From assembly GCF_004151485.1 (NCBI RefSeq), contig NZ_SBFF01000001.1:546547-610546 (forward strand): a DNA stretch of 64,000 nucleotides. Reading direction: 5' to 3'. This DNA is from Sphingosinicella sp. CPCC 101087 (GTDB lineage Bacteria > Pseudomonadota > Alphaproteobacteria > Sphingomonadales > Sphingomonadaceae). Each line of letters begins with the position of its first letter. The first letter of the stretch is position 1. Shown one piece after another: positions 17,756-26,709 of this stretch. The position numbers were made by a program, and so were the translations under genes. The notes under the pieces were generated by a model that saw only the letters and a list, made by a program, of their open reading frames with translations, searched no databases and had not been told where the DNA came from.

Positions 17756-18442
17756 ATGTCCAGTCCGGCTCCGGTGCAACGCCTGCCCGCTTCGGTCCGG
17801 TTGCCGTGGCACGGTCATGAGGAGGGCTATGCCGCTATCGTCCTCGAGGGCTGCTATCTGGAGGCGGGGGACGGCGGACGCGCGCGGGCCGAGCCGGGGC
17901 GGGTGCTGGTCCATTCTCCCTTTTCCGGCCATGCCGACTGGGTCGGGCCGAGCGGCGCGGCGATCGTCAACGTCCCGCTTCGCCCCGAGGCCGCCCTCAT
18001 CTGTCGGAGCGGCACGACAGACGACCCGGAGGCTCTGGCGAAATCCCTGCGGGAGGCGCCGAATTCCGCCGCAACGATCCTCGCGGAAGCGGTCCGGCCC
18101 CAGCCTGCGGTCGAGTACGACCTGCCCGATCGCCTTGCCATGGCCATCCAGGGCGACGAGCGCCTGTCGCTCGCCGAGTGGGCGTCCGAGCACCGCGTGT
18201 CGATGCGAACGCTGAGCCGGAGTTTCCGATCCTGCTTCGGGCTGTCGCCCGCCCATTACCGCTGGCGCGCACGCACGCTGGCGGCGTGGCGGTCGGTGAT
18301 GCTGGAGACCCAGCCGCTGGCCTCGGTCGCAGCGGCCTTCGGCTTTTCCGACCAGGCCCATATGAGCCGGTCGATCCGCGCGCTGACGGGCCGACCGCCC
18401 GGCGTGTGGCGCCGAAGCCATTCGCAGCCACTGTCCGATTAG
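17756..18442 (+). CDS. AraC-family transcriptional regulator
   Basis: Protein of 228 residues. The N-terminal 110 residues look like a small cupin sensor domain (LPWHGHEEGYAAIVLEGCYLEAGD), the C-terminal part has both HTH motifs of the AraC family: LAEWASEHRVSMRTLSRSFR and PLASVAAAFGFSDQAHMSRS, ending TGRPPGVWRR. The effector is unknown. Three bases after the lipoprotein gene and 39 before the secreted HEGRH protein, so one transcript is likely and it may control its own operon. Confidence 0.9.
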   Translation: MSSPAPVQRLPASVRLPWHGHEEGYAAIVLEGCYLEAGDGGRARAEPGRVLVHSPFSGHADWVGPSGAAIVNVPLRPEAALICRSGTTDDPEALAKSLREAPNSAATILAEAVRPQPAVEYDLPDRLAMAIQGDERLSLAEWASEHRVSMRTLSRSFRSCFGLSPAHYRWRARTLAAWRSVMLETQPLASVAAAFGFSDQAHMSRSIRALTGRPPGVWRRSHSQPLSD

Positions 18443-18481
18443 TTCAAGACGCGCCGTGCCCGGTCCGGCTAGCCGGCAGGC

Positions 18482-20335
18482 ATGAAACCGAGATTTCTAC
18501 ACGCGCTCCTGATCCTCTTCTCGGCTGCTACGGCCGCGCCGCTGCGCGCGCAGCCGGCGCCCGTCGAGCAGGCCGCCGCCGCTTACGGGGTCCTGGACGT
18601 GAACCGGGCCGAAGCGCTCTATCGGGAGGCGGTGGCGAGCGCGGCGACACCCCCGCGGGAACGGGGCATTGCCCGGCGTGAGCTTGCCCGCATTGCCTGG
18701 CTCGTAGACGGCGATGCCGGCCGCGCGCTCGATCTCCTCGGCACCAGTACCCCGCAGGATCCCGATCCGTGCCCTGCTGCCTATCTCTATGCGCGTATCC
18801 TCAATGACGACCAGGCGGCCCGGCCTGCGCCGTCCTGGATGGATACGCTCGAGGCGCGGTGCCTCGCGATCGAGCCGGGCGTCGCGACGGAGCGCGTGAA
18901 GTCGCTGGTCCGCGCTGCGATGGCCCTGCCGGCGACGGAGCGGAGGGAGGCGGTCGCGCAAGCTGCAACCGCGTGGAACACCTTGCCGGCGGACGTTCAA
19001 TCCGGCCCGGAGGGCTCCAGGCTGCTGCTGAGCCTCGGCCTCGTGTCGCGCGATCCCGACCGCGCCCTCCAAGGGTGGCGGCAGTATCTCGGCCTGGCGG
19101 GCGAGCAGAGCCTCCCCCAGGCGCTACGCAGCGGCGAGGCGGACGGCGGCCGAATTTTCCGACAGGGACTGGCTCAAGATGCCTCGACGGATGCGAAGCT
19201 GGAGCTCGCCTTCCTGCTGATGCGCGCCGGCTTCGAAGACGATCTTCGCCAGCTCGTCGCCGACCATCACCTGGACCGTCCGGCCGACGATCCGCGCCGG
19301 CGCACGATCCGGGCCTATCTGACCCTCGTCGCCGCGCTCGCAGCCGAGATCTCGGCGCACGACCGACGCTTCGCGCGACAGGGCGCGGCCGACGAAGAGG
19401 GATATGAGACTCGCCTGCAGGACCTGCTGCGCCAATCGGTCGCGGCAGTCGGCGAGCGTACCGACGATCTTTGGCCGCAGCTGCGTACGCACTTCAACCT
19501 GCATGGAGCGCTGGGCAAATCCAACGGAGTCTCCAGCCTGCACCTCGGCCATGCCGTCGTCGACAAGCGGATGCCGATCGAGCAGGGGACGCGGCGAGGC
19601 TCGATCCGCTTCATCGCCATCGACAACATGATCCACAACGGCTTCTCTTCTTGGCTTGCCGACGGGGCCTCCGGTGCCGGCGGCTGGGCGGTGGACGGTA
19701 CGACCATCGTGCAAGTGCGCCCCCGCTATCTCGTCTCCGTCGAAACTGCACTCGGCCTGGCGCGCGACGGGGAGGCGCGAGACCGCTTCGTGCGCGAGAT
19801 GGAGATCAAGCGCCTGGGCGACCGCGCGATCGCTCAGGCCAACCCGATCAGCTTCCTTCCGGGCGTGCGCGACCGGCTGCGCCTCGAAGGCATCGACGAA
19901 ATCGCCGCACGGATAGGCTCCACCGTCGGTGATGGCCCCGGCTTCGCGCCGGCCTTTCGGCGGGCCTATAGCGAAGCGGTCTTCGGCAGCTCCATTCTCG
20001 CGCATGAGGGGCGCCATGCCCTCGATCAACTCCAGTTCACCGGCGAGAACGCGCTCTCCAATGAGGAGCTGGAATATCGCGCCAAGCTTTCCGAGATTGC
20101 CTATGCCGCCAGCCCCACGCTGGCGCTGTCCAGCATCTATTCGCCTTTGTTCGGGGGATCGAGCGGCCATGGCATCGCCAATCGCCGCCTCGCCGGGGAG
20201 TTGGCGGCCTGGATCGAGGCGCATGCGCAGGCGGTGGAGGGCCATGATCCCCGCCTGTCGCCGCTCGAGCAGCTCGACCGCCTGAGCAACGATCAGCTTC
20301 GCGCCATCGTTCGGTCGCTCGATCCCGCCGCTTGA
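18482..20335 (+). CDS. Secreted putative metallopeptidase with HEGRH motif, unknown family
   Basis: Not recognised. 617 residues with a signal peptide ([16 protein letters not shown]). The first half is alpha-helical and alanine-rich, suggestive of TPR-like repeats ([20 protein letters not shown] and similar). The C-terminal part contains H508-E-G-R-H512, a perfect HExxH zinc site, and 19 residues later E531 in [12 protein letters not shown], a candidate third ligand as in gluzincin peptidases. This makes a periplasmic zinc peptidase plausible but not proven. It stands between the AraC regulator and dcd, same strand. Confidence 0.7.
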   Translation: MKPRFLHALLILFSAATAAPLRAQPAPVEQAAAAYGVLDVNRAEALYREAVASAATPPRERGIARRELARIAWLVDGDAGRALDLLGTSTPQDPDPCPAAYLYARILNDDQAARPAPSWMDTLEARCLAIEPGVATERVKSLVRAAMALPATERREAVAQAATAWNTLPADVQSGPEGSRLLLSLGLVSRDPDRALQGWRQYLGLAGEQSLPQALRSGEADGGRIFRQGLAQDASTDAKLELAFLLMRAGFEDDLRQLVADHHLDRPADDPRRRTIRAYLTLVAALAAEISAHDRRFARQGAADEEGYETRLQDLLRQSVAAVGERTDDLWPQLRTHFNLHGALGKSNGVSSLHLGHAVVDKRMPIEQGTRRGSIRFIAIDNMIHNGFSSWLADGASGAGGWAVDGTTIVQVRPRYLVSVETALGLARDGEARDRFVREMEIKRLGDRAIAQANPISFLPGVRDRLRLEGIDEIAARIGSTVGDGPGFAPAFRRAYSEAVFGSSILAHEGRHALDQLQFTGENALSNEELEYRAKLSEIAYAASPTLALSSIYSPLFGGSSGHGIANRRLAGELAAWIEAHAQAVEGHDPRLSPLEQLDRLSNDQLRAIVRSLDPAA

Positions 20336-20369
20336 CACCCCCCGCGCCGCCCGCCCATCCAGTGCAGCC

Positions 20370-20924
20370 ATGAGCATCATGGCCGACCGCTGGATTCGCG
20401 AACGCGCGACGCAGGACGCGATGATCGAACCTTTCGTCGAGGCGCAGCGACGAGAGGGCTGCATCAGCTACGGCCTTTCCTCCTATGGGTATGATGCGCG
20501 CGTCGCCGACGAGTTCAAGATCTTCACCAATGTCGACAATGCGCTCGTCGACCCGAAGGATTTCGCCCACAATAGCTTCGTCGACCGCAAGACCGACATC
20601 TGCATCATCCCGCCCAACAGCTTCGCACTGGCGCGGACGGTGGAATATTTCCGGGTGCCCCGCGACGTGCTCGTCATCTGCCTCGGCAAGTCGACCTATG
20701 CGCGATGCGGGATCATCGTGAACGTGACACCATTGGAGCCCGGCTGGGAAGGCCATGTCACGCTCGAATTCTCGAACACGACGCCGTTGCCAGCCAAGGT
20801 CTATGCCAATGAAGGCGCCTGCCAGTTCCTGTTCCTGAAGGGGAACGAGCCGTGCGAGGTGACCTATGCCGACCGGGCCGGCAAATATATGGGGCAGAGA
20901 GGCGTCACGCTGCCGAAGCTGTGA
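20370..20924 (+). CDS. dcd: dCTP deaminase
   Basis: Deaminates dCTP to dUTP, which supplies dUMP for thymidylate synthesis; cytoplasmic homotrimer of 184 residues. Start [13 protein letters not shown] is the family consensus. Motifs: [15 protein letters not shown], the active-site block [20 protein letters not shown] with the catalytic Glu in [10 protein letters not shown], and C-terminal [15 protein letters not shown]. An in-frame second ATG three codons on is the alternative start. Convergent with the MocR gene, 20 bases apart. Confidence 0.97.
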   Translation: MSIMADRWIRERATQDAMIEPFVEAQRREGCISYGLSSYGYDARVADEFKIFTNVDNALVDPKDFAHNSFVDRKTDICIIPPNSFALARTVEYFRVPRDVLVICLGKSTYARCGIIVNVTPLEPGWEGHVTLEFSNTTPLPAKVYANEGACQFLFLKGNEPCEVTYADRAGKYMGQRGVTLPKL

Positions 20925-20944
20925 CGGGGATTCGGGCGCCGGTC

Positions 20945-22318
20945 TCAGACGAGAGGCGGACGAATGGCGACATCCCTGCCGATGAGCGCCCGCAGCCGCT
21001 CGAGCTCGCGTTTCACCCGCTGCCTTGACGCGGATCCTCCGAGCGAGACGCGCAAGGCCTGAAGCCGCATGTCCGATGCGACGGCGAAGGCGGAGCTCGC
21101 CACAACCGGCAATCCCGTCGCCACGGCCTCGGCCGCGATCCGATCGGCGGCGGCGCCGGGATCGAGCCTGAGCCACAAATGGTAGCCGTCCGGATGCCAT
21201 CGCGCCACGGAGGGTCCGAATATGGCCGTGGCAGCGGCCATCCGCACCCGCGCCTCGGCGCGCACCCCGGCCAGGAGGCGCTGGAAGGTGCCGTCGTCCA
21301 GCCAGCGCGCAACGAGCGCGGCGTTGACGGGCGGCGCCATGCCCGCGGTCTCGTGGGCCGCCGCCGCCAGCGCGAGCGCGTCGCGCACCGTGGGCGCACG
21401 GACGAAGCCGACCCGAAGTGATGGCGAAAGCAGCTTGGAGGTCGTGGCGATGTGCCACGTCCTTTCCGGCGCGATGGAGGCCACGGGCGCGATCGGATGC
21501 TCCGGCAACCGGCCGTAGGCGTCGTCCTCGATGACGGCAAAGCCAAAACGTCGGGCGAGGGTCGCGATCTCCCGGCGGCGCGGAAGCGGAAGGGTTGCCG
21601 TGGTCGGATTGTCGTTCGTCGGAACGATGTAGAGCGCGGCCAGCGCCGATTGCGCGGCGGCGCGCTCCAGCGCGTCAGGCCGTATTCCGTCCTCGTCAAT
21701 CGGGAGATGTACCAGCTTCACCCCGGCCCGGCGCGCGGCGGCGAGGAACCCCGGATAGGTGAAGCCTCCAACCGCCACCCTCTCGCCGTGGCTCGCGACG
21801 AGTGGAACGAGGGCATGGAGCGCATGCTGGCTGCCCGCGGTCACGATGCATTGGTCTGGAGACGTTTCGGGGATGAGGCCGGACAGGAAAGCCGCCGCAG
21901 CCGCGCGCTGCGACTCGGTGCCGCCGACCGGCTGATAATGGAGCGGCGCCGCGCGTTCCTGCATCAGCATCGCGACCCCCTCGCAAAGGCGGCGACGGAA
22001 CAGGCCGTCGTCCGGTTCGGGAGGCATGTTCATGCCGCTCGACACTTCCTCGCCGGGATCGTCGGAACGGCTGACCGCGCGCTCCCGGACAAAGGTGCCG
22101 CGGCGCCCTTCGCTGACCGTAAGTCCGGCCGCAGCCGCTTCGGCGTAAGCGCGCGTCACCGTGGTGAGATCGATTCCCAGCCGTCTTGCAAGCTCGCGCT
22201 GCGGCGGGAGCCTGTCGCCAGGCAGCACTCGTCCCTCGTCGATGTCACGGGCCAGGACTTCGGCGATGGCGCGATAGATCGGGGCTTTCGTCGCAGGCAG
22301 ATCGGGAAGCCAGCCCAT
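20945..22318 (-). CDS. MocR-type regulator (GntR HTH fused to aminotransferase)
   Basis: Protein of 457 residues: winged HTH at residues about 10-75 (LPPQRELARRLGIDLTTVTRAYAEA) joined to a fold-type I PLP aminotransferase domain with VTAGSQHALHAL, the Asp/Tyr region VIEDDAYGRL and the PLP lysine in TTSKLLSPSLRVGF. MocR proteins such as PdxR or GabR sense PLP or amino compounds and bind direct or inverted repeats. ATG at 22318 with AAGGAG five bases upstream, shorter than the longest frame. Divergent from the DUF983 gene; a palindrome lies between them. Confidence 0.93.
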   Translation of the reverse strand: MGWLPDLPATKAPIYRAIAEVLARDIDEGRVLPGDRLPPQRELARRLGIDLTTVTRAYAEAAAAGLTVSEGRRGTFVRERAVSRSDDPGEEVSSGMNMPPEPDDGLFRRRLCEGVAMLMQERAAPLHYQPVGGTESQRAAAAAFLSGLIPETSPDQCIVTAGSQHALHALVPLVASHGERVAVGGFTYPGFLAAARRAGVKLVHLPIDEDGIRPDALERAAAQSALAALYIVPTNDNPTTATLPLPRRREIATLARRFGFAVIEDDAYGRLPEHPIAPVASIAPERTWHIATTSKLLSPSLRVGFVRAPTVRDALALAAAAHETAGMAPPVNAALVARWLDDGTFQRLLAGVRAEARVRMAAATAIFGPSVARWHPDGYHLWLRLDPGAAADRIAAEAVATGLPVVASSAFAVASDMRLQALRVSLGGSASRQRVKRELERLRALIGRDVAIRPPLV

Positions 22319-22351
22319 GTCGGCTCCTTGAAACAAGCAGGCATTTCAGCT

Positions 22352-22370
22352 ATATGTCTTGCATACATAT
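22352..22370. promoter_or_regulatory. Inverted repeat between MocR and DUF983 genes
   Basis: ATATGT-N7-ACATAT, a perfect 6-base inverted repeat in the 94-base divergent spacer, 34 bases upstream of the MocR ATG and 43 upstream of the DUF983 GTG. It is AT-rich in a GC-rich genome and is a candidate regulator site or part of the divergent promoters. Confidence 0.4.
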
Positions 22371-22412
22371 TGATCTTTGTATGGATCGTCAAATCATCTT
22401 CGGGAGATATCT

Positions 22413-22823
22413 GTGCAGGAGCGTGACGACCTTCGCTTCGTGGATTCCGCCGGCCGTCGGTGGGAGAAGATCGACCCGCTCAAGACCGGGCCGCTCGGAC
22501 GGTGCCCGCGCTGCGGCCGCGGCCACATGTTCGCCGGCTTCCTGAAGCTCGAGCGCGAATGCGAGGTTTGCGGTCTCGATTTCTCTTATGCCGATCCGGC
22601 GGACGGGCCCGCCTTCTTCGTCCAGATGTTCGCCTGCGTTCCGGCGGTGATCTTCACCTTGATGCTGGAGATACTGGCGAGCCCGCCGGTCTGGGTGCAT
22701 TTCGTCACCAGCCTACCGCTGCTGCTTTTGACGACCGTGCTGCCGCTTCGGCCGCTCAAGGGCTGGCTCGTGGCGAGCCAGTTCTTCTTCAAGGCGCAGG
22801 AGGGCCGGCTCGTCCGGGAGTAG
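22413..22823 (+). CDS. DUF983 family membrane protein
   Basis: Protein of 136 residues. A zinc-ribbon made of two CxxC pairs (RCPRCGRGHMF and CEVCGLDF) is followed by two hydrophobic segments (about residues 65-85 and 90-108). Family DUF983 is common in alphaproteobacteria and of unknown function. The start is set at GTG 22413 because GGGAG lies seven bases upstream; an upstream in-frame ATG would overlap the candidate operator. Convergent with the FMN reductase gene. Confidence 0.88.
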   Translation: MQERDDLRFVDSAGRRWEKIDPLKTGPLGRCPRCGRGHMFAGFLKLERECEVCGLDFSYADPADGPAFFVQMFACVPAVIFTLMLEILASPPVWVHFVTSLPLLLLTTVLPLRPLKGWLVASQFFFKAQEGRLVRE

Positions 22824-22844
22824 GACGCGCGACCCGCCGCAATT

Positions 22845-23420
22845 TCAGGCCAGCGCGTCGGAACCTCTCAGGATCTTTTCCACCCAGTCGGCATAGGCCG
22901 TCATGAAGCCGGCCAGGAAATTGCGAGTCGAATCGTTCTTCAGCCGGCCCGCCTCGTCGAACAGGTCGCCGGCATGGGCCACATAGGCTTCGGGCTGCTG
23001 CATCATCGGAATGTCGAGGAAGACGCATGACTGGCGCAGATGATGGTTGGCGCCGAACGCGCCGAGCCTGCCGGGCGTGACACTCACCACCGCTCCCGGC
23101 TTCTTCTGCCAGGCGGCCTTGCCATAGGGACGCGAGGCGACGTCGATCGCATTCTTCAGCACACCGGGCACCGAACGGTTATATTCCGGAGTCACGAACA
23201 GGACTGCGTCCGCGCGGCGGACGCGCTCGCGGAAAGCCGCCCATTCCGGCGGAAGCGATTCCTCCAGATCCTGATTGTAGTGCGGCAGGCCGCCAATCTC
23301 GACCAGCTCGAGCGCCAGCACCTCTGGTGCGAGTTCGGCCAGAGCGTGCGCGGTCTTTCGGCTGAATGATTCTCGCCTCAGGCTTCCGACGATGACGGCG
23401 ATGTCGCGTGGCTTTGTCAT
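22845..23420 (-). CDS. NADPH-dependent FMN reductase (flavodoxin-like)
   Basis: Protein of 191 residues with the FMN_red fold: phosphate-binding loop VGSLRRESFSRK near residue 11, TPEYNRSVPGVLKNAIDVASRP for FMN, and a NADPH-side loop SVTPGRLGAFGANHHLRQ. Relatives reduce quinones, chromate or azo dyes using NAD(P)H. Cytoplasmic. It follows the pirin gene with 17 bases between; pirin is itself a redox-linked metal protein, and the pair is common in proteobacteria. ATG at 23420 chosen; the frame upstream is antisense-like and unsupported. Confidence 0.93.
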   Translation of the reverse strand: MTKPRDIAVIVGSLRRESFSRKTAHALAELAPEVLALELVEIGGLPHYNQDLEESLPPEWAAFRERVRRADAVLFVTPEYNRSVPGVLKNAIDVASRPYGKAAWQKKPGAVVSVTPGRLGAFGANHHLRQSCVFLDIPMMQQPEAYVAHAGDLFDEAGRLKNDSTRNFLAGFMTAYADWVEKILRGSDALA

Positions 23421-23437
23421 GTCGCTCCCCTTCCTGC

Positions 23438-24289
23438 CTACAAGGTCCCGAGGCGGCCCTGCTGATAATCCTCGATCGCACGGACGATTTCGTCTCGACT
23501 GTTCATGACGAACGGGCCGTGGGCGACGATCGGCTCGCGATGGGGCGTGCCGTGGCCGAACAGGATCGTCGCGTCGGCGGTGGCGGCGAGGCGGACCCCC
23601 TCCCCCTCGCCAAGCTCCGCGAGATGGTGCGCGGGCACAAGCGAGCCGCCGACCTGCACCGCCCCTGCGACGACGTAGAGGAAGACCACTTTGCCGGGGG
23701 GCGCCGGAAGCTCGACCTCGGCGCCCGGCCGAAGCGACACGGTCATCAGGGCGATGTCGGTGAGCGGCCTGACCGGACCGCTGCGACCACCAAATTCTCC
23801 CGAGACGAGATGCACCGTCGCGCCTTCTCCGCCTCCCGGAATGGCGGGAATGTCCCGGGCCTCGAGGCCCGCATAAGCGGGATCGGTCATTTTCAACCGC
23901 GCGGGAAGGTTCACCCAGAGCTGGAGGATCTCGAGCCGGCCGCCTTGCTCCATGAAGCTCCGCGGCGACAGCTCGGCGTGGATGAGTCCGCGGCCGGCCG
24001 TCATCCACTGGACTCCGCCCGCGTGAATCACGCTCTCATGGCCACCGCTATCGCGGTGGGCGAGCTCCCCGGCGAGGATGAAGGTGACGGTCTCGAAGCC
24101 CCGGTGCGGATGCGGACCGAAGGGAAGTCCCCCATTGCCGGGCGGATAAACTTGCGGCCCGTGATGATTGAGGAACAGGAAGGGATCCAGATGGTCGAGC
24201 CCGGGTCCCGGCACCGGCCGGCGCGTGATCAGGTCCCCTATGTCGTCGCGCTGCGCGGGGTGCAGGCGTAGGACGCGGCGCCCGGTCAC
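23438..24289 (-). CDS. Pirin family protein
   Basis: Bicupin protein of 283 residues. The N-terminal cupin carries the metal site FGPHPHRGFETVTFILAGELAHRDS with later ...AGRGLIHAELS for His and Glu ligands; the C-terminal cupin is GKVVFLYVVAGAVQVGG. Pirins bind Fe and some are quercetin 2,3-dioxygenases; the in vivo substrate is unknown. GTG start overlaps the RNase R stop (GTGA), so translation is coupled to rnr. Confidence 0.93.
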   Translation of the reverse strand: MTGRRVLRLHPAQRDDIGDLITRRPVPGPGLDHLDPFLFLNHHGPQVYPPGNGGLPFGPHPHRGFETVTFILAGELAHRDSGGHESVIHAGGVQWMTAGRGLIHAELSPRSFMEQGGRLEILQLWVNLPARLKMTDPAYAGLEARDIPAIPGGGEGATVHLVSGEFGGRSGPVRPLTDIALMTVSLRPGAEVELPAPPGKVVFLYVVAGAVQVGGSLVPAHHLAELGEGEGVRLAATADATILFGHGTPHREPIVAHGPFVMNSRDEIVRAIEDYQQGRLGTL

Positions 24290-26703
24290 CGGCGACGTCC
24301 CTGATGGCGGATATTGGACGGACGGCCGCGGCGCCCTGGCGGATGTTTTCCCGGCCGCGGCGCCTGCCCCTCCCGCCGCGCGCGCGGACCACGGCCTGGC
24401 CCAGCGGTCGAATCGGGAAGCTCGAAGCGCAGGCCGCCGCTGACCGGATCGGCTTCGGCGAGCCGCAACGTCAGGCGCTGGCCGGGCGCGAAGGCGGTAC
24501 CGCTCTCATCGCCGACGAGGGTCTGGCTCGCTTCGTCATAGCGGAAATATTCGGCGCCGATCGTCGAGACCGGGACCAGGCCGTCACCGCCGAGCGCTTC
24601 GACCGTCGCGAAGAAGCCGAACGGCTGGACCCCGGTGATCCGGCACGGGACGAGCTCTCCGACATGGTCTGCAAGATAAGCGGCCACATAGCGGTCCATC
24701 GTATCCCGCTCGGCCATCATCGCGCGGCGTTCGTGATTGGAGATGAGCTCGCCGACCACGTCCATCGCGGCGGCGTCATTCTCCGAAAGGCCGGTCTCTC
24801 CGACATCGGGCTCTAGGCGGTAGGCCCGGACCAGCGAGCGATGCACGAGCAGGTCGGCATATCGGCGGATCGGGGAAGTGAAATGGGCGTAGGAGCCGAG
24901 CGCCAAGCCGAAATGGCCGTGATTCTCCGGCCCGTAATAGGCCTGCGTTTGCGTACGCAGGATCTGCTCCATGATCTGGGGGCGGAAGTCGGCGTCGCCG
25001 ATCCGGTCGATGATCCTGTTGAAGGTCGATGGACGGACGACCTGCCCGAGCGCGAACTCGACTTCGAACGTCTTCAGATAATCCTTGAGCGCGACCAGCT
25101 TTTCCCGTCCCGGCGGCTCGTGGACCCGGTACATGACCGGGCTCTTCTTCGCCTCCAGCGCCTTCGCCGCAGCCACGTTGGCGGCGATCATATAATCCTC
25201 GATGAGCTTATGGGCGTCGAGCCGCTCGCGCGGCGCCACCGAGGTGATCCGCCCGGTCTCGTCGAGAATCACCCGTCGCTCGGGCAGGTCCAGTTCCAGC
25301 GGACCGCGCTTCGCCCGCGCCGCATATAAAGCGCGCCAGCAGGCCCAGAGCGGCTTCAACGTCGAGTCGACCAGCTCCGGCGCCACCGGCGGCGCAGTCT
25401 GGTTCATGTCGGCCTCTGAGAAGGAACAGGGGCTGGAGGCAAGTTCGATCGGCTCTTCCTCCTCCCAATCCCCTTCGTCGGAGAGCGGCGGCAGACGCCC
25501 CTCGACCGCGTCGATCGCCGCCTGCGCATCCTCATAGGCGATGTTGGCGGCGATTCGGACGCGGGCGCGCGAGAAGCGCCAGCTCTTGAGCTGGCCGTCC
25601 TTCGCCACCTGCAGGTGGCAGACCAGGGCGGCACGGTCCTCGCCTTCCTTCAGCGAGCAGATGTCGGCGGAGAGCGTCTCGGGCAGCATCGGCACCACCC
25701 GGTCGGGGAAATAGACGCTGTTGCCGCGCTTGCGAGCCTCCTTGTCCAGGGCCGAGCCGGGGCGGACGTAGAAGGAGACGTCGGCTATCGCGACAATCGC
25801 TTTCCATCCGCCCGGATTGGCCGGATCGTCGTCCGGGGCCGCCCATACCGCGTCGTCATGGTCGCGCGCATCGGCGGGATCGATCGCGACGATGGGGATT
25901 GCGGTGAGGTCTTCGCGAGGGTCGGCAGCTGATCGTCCGCGGGCATCGGCAGCCGACCCTCCGAGCGGAAGCCCGGCCATCCGTTCCGCTTCCTCGACGA
26001 TCCCTTCGGGGAATTCGTGGGGGATGCCATATTTGTGAATGGCGATCAGGCTGAAGCTTCGCGGCGCGAAAGGATCGCCCAGGCGTGTGTCGACTCGGGC
26101 GGAAAGGCTTGGCGGGCGGCCGACCTTTTCCGCCAGGACGAGATCGCCGCGCTGGGCGTCGCCGAGATGGGAAATAGGAAGCTCCCGCCTTTCCTTCTTC
26201 TCGACCGGGCGCAGCCAATGGTTGGTGCCTTCCTGATGAACGACGCCGAGCACGAGTTCGCTGCCCTTGAGCAACTTCTTCATCGGATGGGCGATCCACC
26301 CCTTCGGGTCCTCCTCCGTACGCGACAGGATGCGGTCGCCGATGCCGAGCGCCGGTCCCCGGCCCTTCCTTTCCATGACCCTCAGCCGAGGCGGCGGGCC
26401 TTCGGCCTCCCACCGCTCCGGCACCGCCCAGGCGCGGCCGGATTCGTCGACATCCACCACGCGAAGCACGGTGACCTTGGGAATACCGCCCATCCGGTGA
26501 AAGGCGCGTCCGGGGGCGGAGTCGATCAGCCCCTCGTCGGCCATGTCCCTGAGCAAGGCCTTCAGCGCGATCTTTTCCTGCGCCTTGAGCCCGAAGGCGC
26601 GCGCGATCTCGCGCTTGCCGGCAGGCTCGTCCGACGTCTGAATGAAGTCCAGTATCTGCTCGCGGCTCGGAAGCCCGCCGCTCCTGGCTGGTCGCTTGGC
26701 CAT
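24286..26703 (-). CDS. rnr: Ribonuclease R
   Basis: Processive 3'-5' exoribonuclease that degrades structured RNA and takes part in rRNA quality control; 805 residues. N-terminal winged HTH (SREQILDFIQTSDEPAGKRE), cold-shock domains, then the RNB catalytic domain with the Mg-binding aspartates in IDPADARDHDDAVW and SYAHFTSPIRRYADLLVHR. A C-terminal S1 domain (CRITGVQPFGFFATVEA) is followed by a basic Arg/Gly tail. ATG follows AGGAGCGG. Coupled to pirin downstream, six bases after the M28 peptidase stop... the two genes run M28 before rnr only in coordinate order; transcription order is M28, rnr, pirin, FMN reductase. Confidence 0.97.
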   Translation of the reverse strand: MAKRPARSGGLPSREQILDFIQTSDEPAGKREIARAFGLKAQEKIALKALLRDMADEGLIDSAPGRAFHRMGGIPKVTVLRVVDVDESGRAWAVPERWEAEGPPPRLRVMERKGRGPALGIGDRILSRTEEDPKGWIAHPMKKLLKGSELVLGVVHQEGTNHWLRPVEKKERRELPISHLGDAQRGDLVLAEKVGRPPSLSARVDTRLGDPFAPRSFSLIAIHKYGIPHEFPEGIVEEAERMAGLPLGGSAADARGRSAADPREDLTAIPIVAIDPADARDHDDAVWAAPDDDPANPGGWKAIVAIADVSFYVRPGSALDKEARKRGNSVYFPDRVVPMLPETLSADICSLKEGEDRAALVCHLQVAKDGQLKSWRFSRARVRIAANIAYEDAQAAIDAVEGRLPPLSDEGDWEEEEPIELASSPCSFSEADMNQTAPPVAPELVDSTLKPLWACWRALYAARAKRGPLELDLPERRVILDETGRITSVAPRERLDAHKLIEDYMIAANVAAAKALEAKKSPVMYRVHEPPGREKLVALKDYLKTFEVEFALGQVVRPSTFNRIIDRIGDADFRPQIMEQILRTQTQAYYGPENHGHFGLALGSYAHFTSPIRRYADLLVHRSLVRAYRLEPDVGETGLSENDAAAMDVVGELISNHERRAMMAERDTMDRYVAAYLADHVGELVPCRITGVQPFGFFATVEALGGDGLVPVSTIGAEYFRYDEASQTLVGDESGTAFAPGQRLTLRLAEADPVSGGLRFELPDSTAGPGRGPRARREGQAPRPGKHPPGRRGRPSNIRHQGRRR

Positions 26704-26709
26704 CCGCTC

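Noticed and set aside
22319-22412. ATG at 22377 as DUF983 start
   Set aside because: No ribosome site; GTG 22413 has GGGAG at good spacing.
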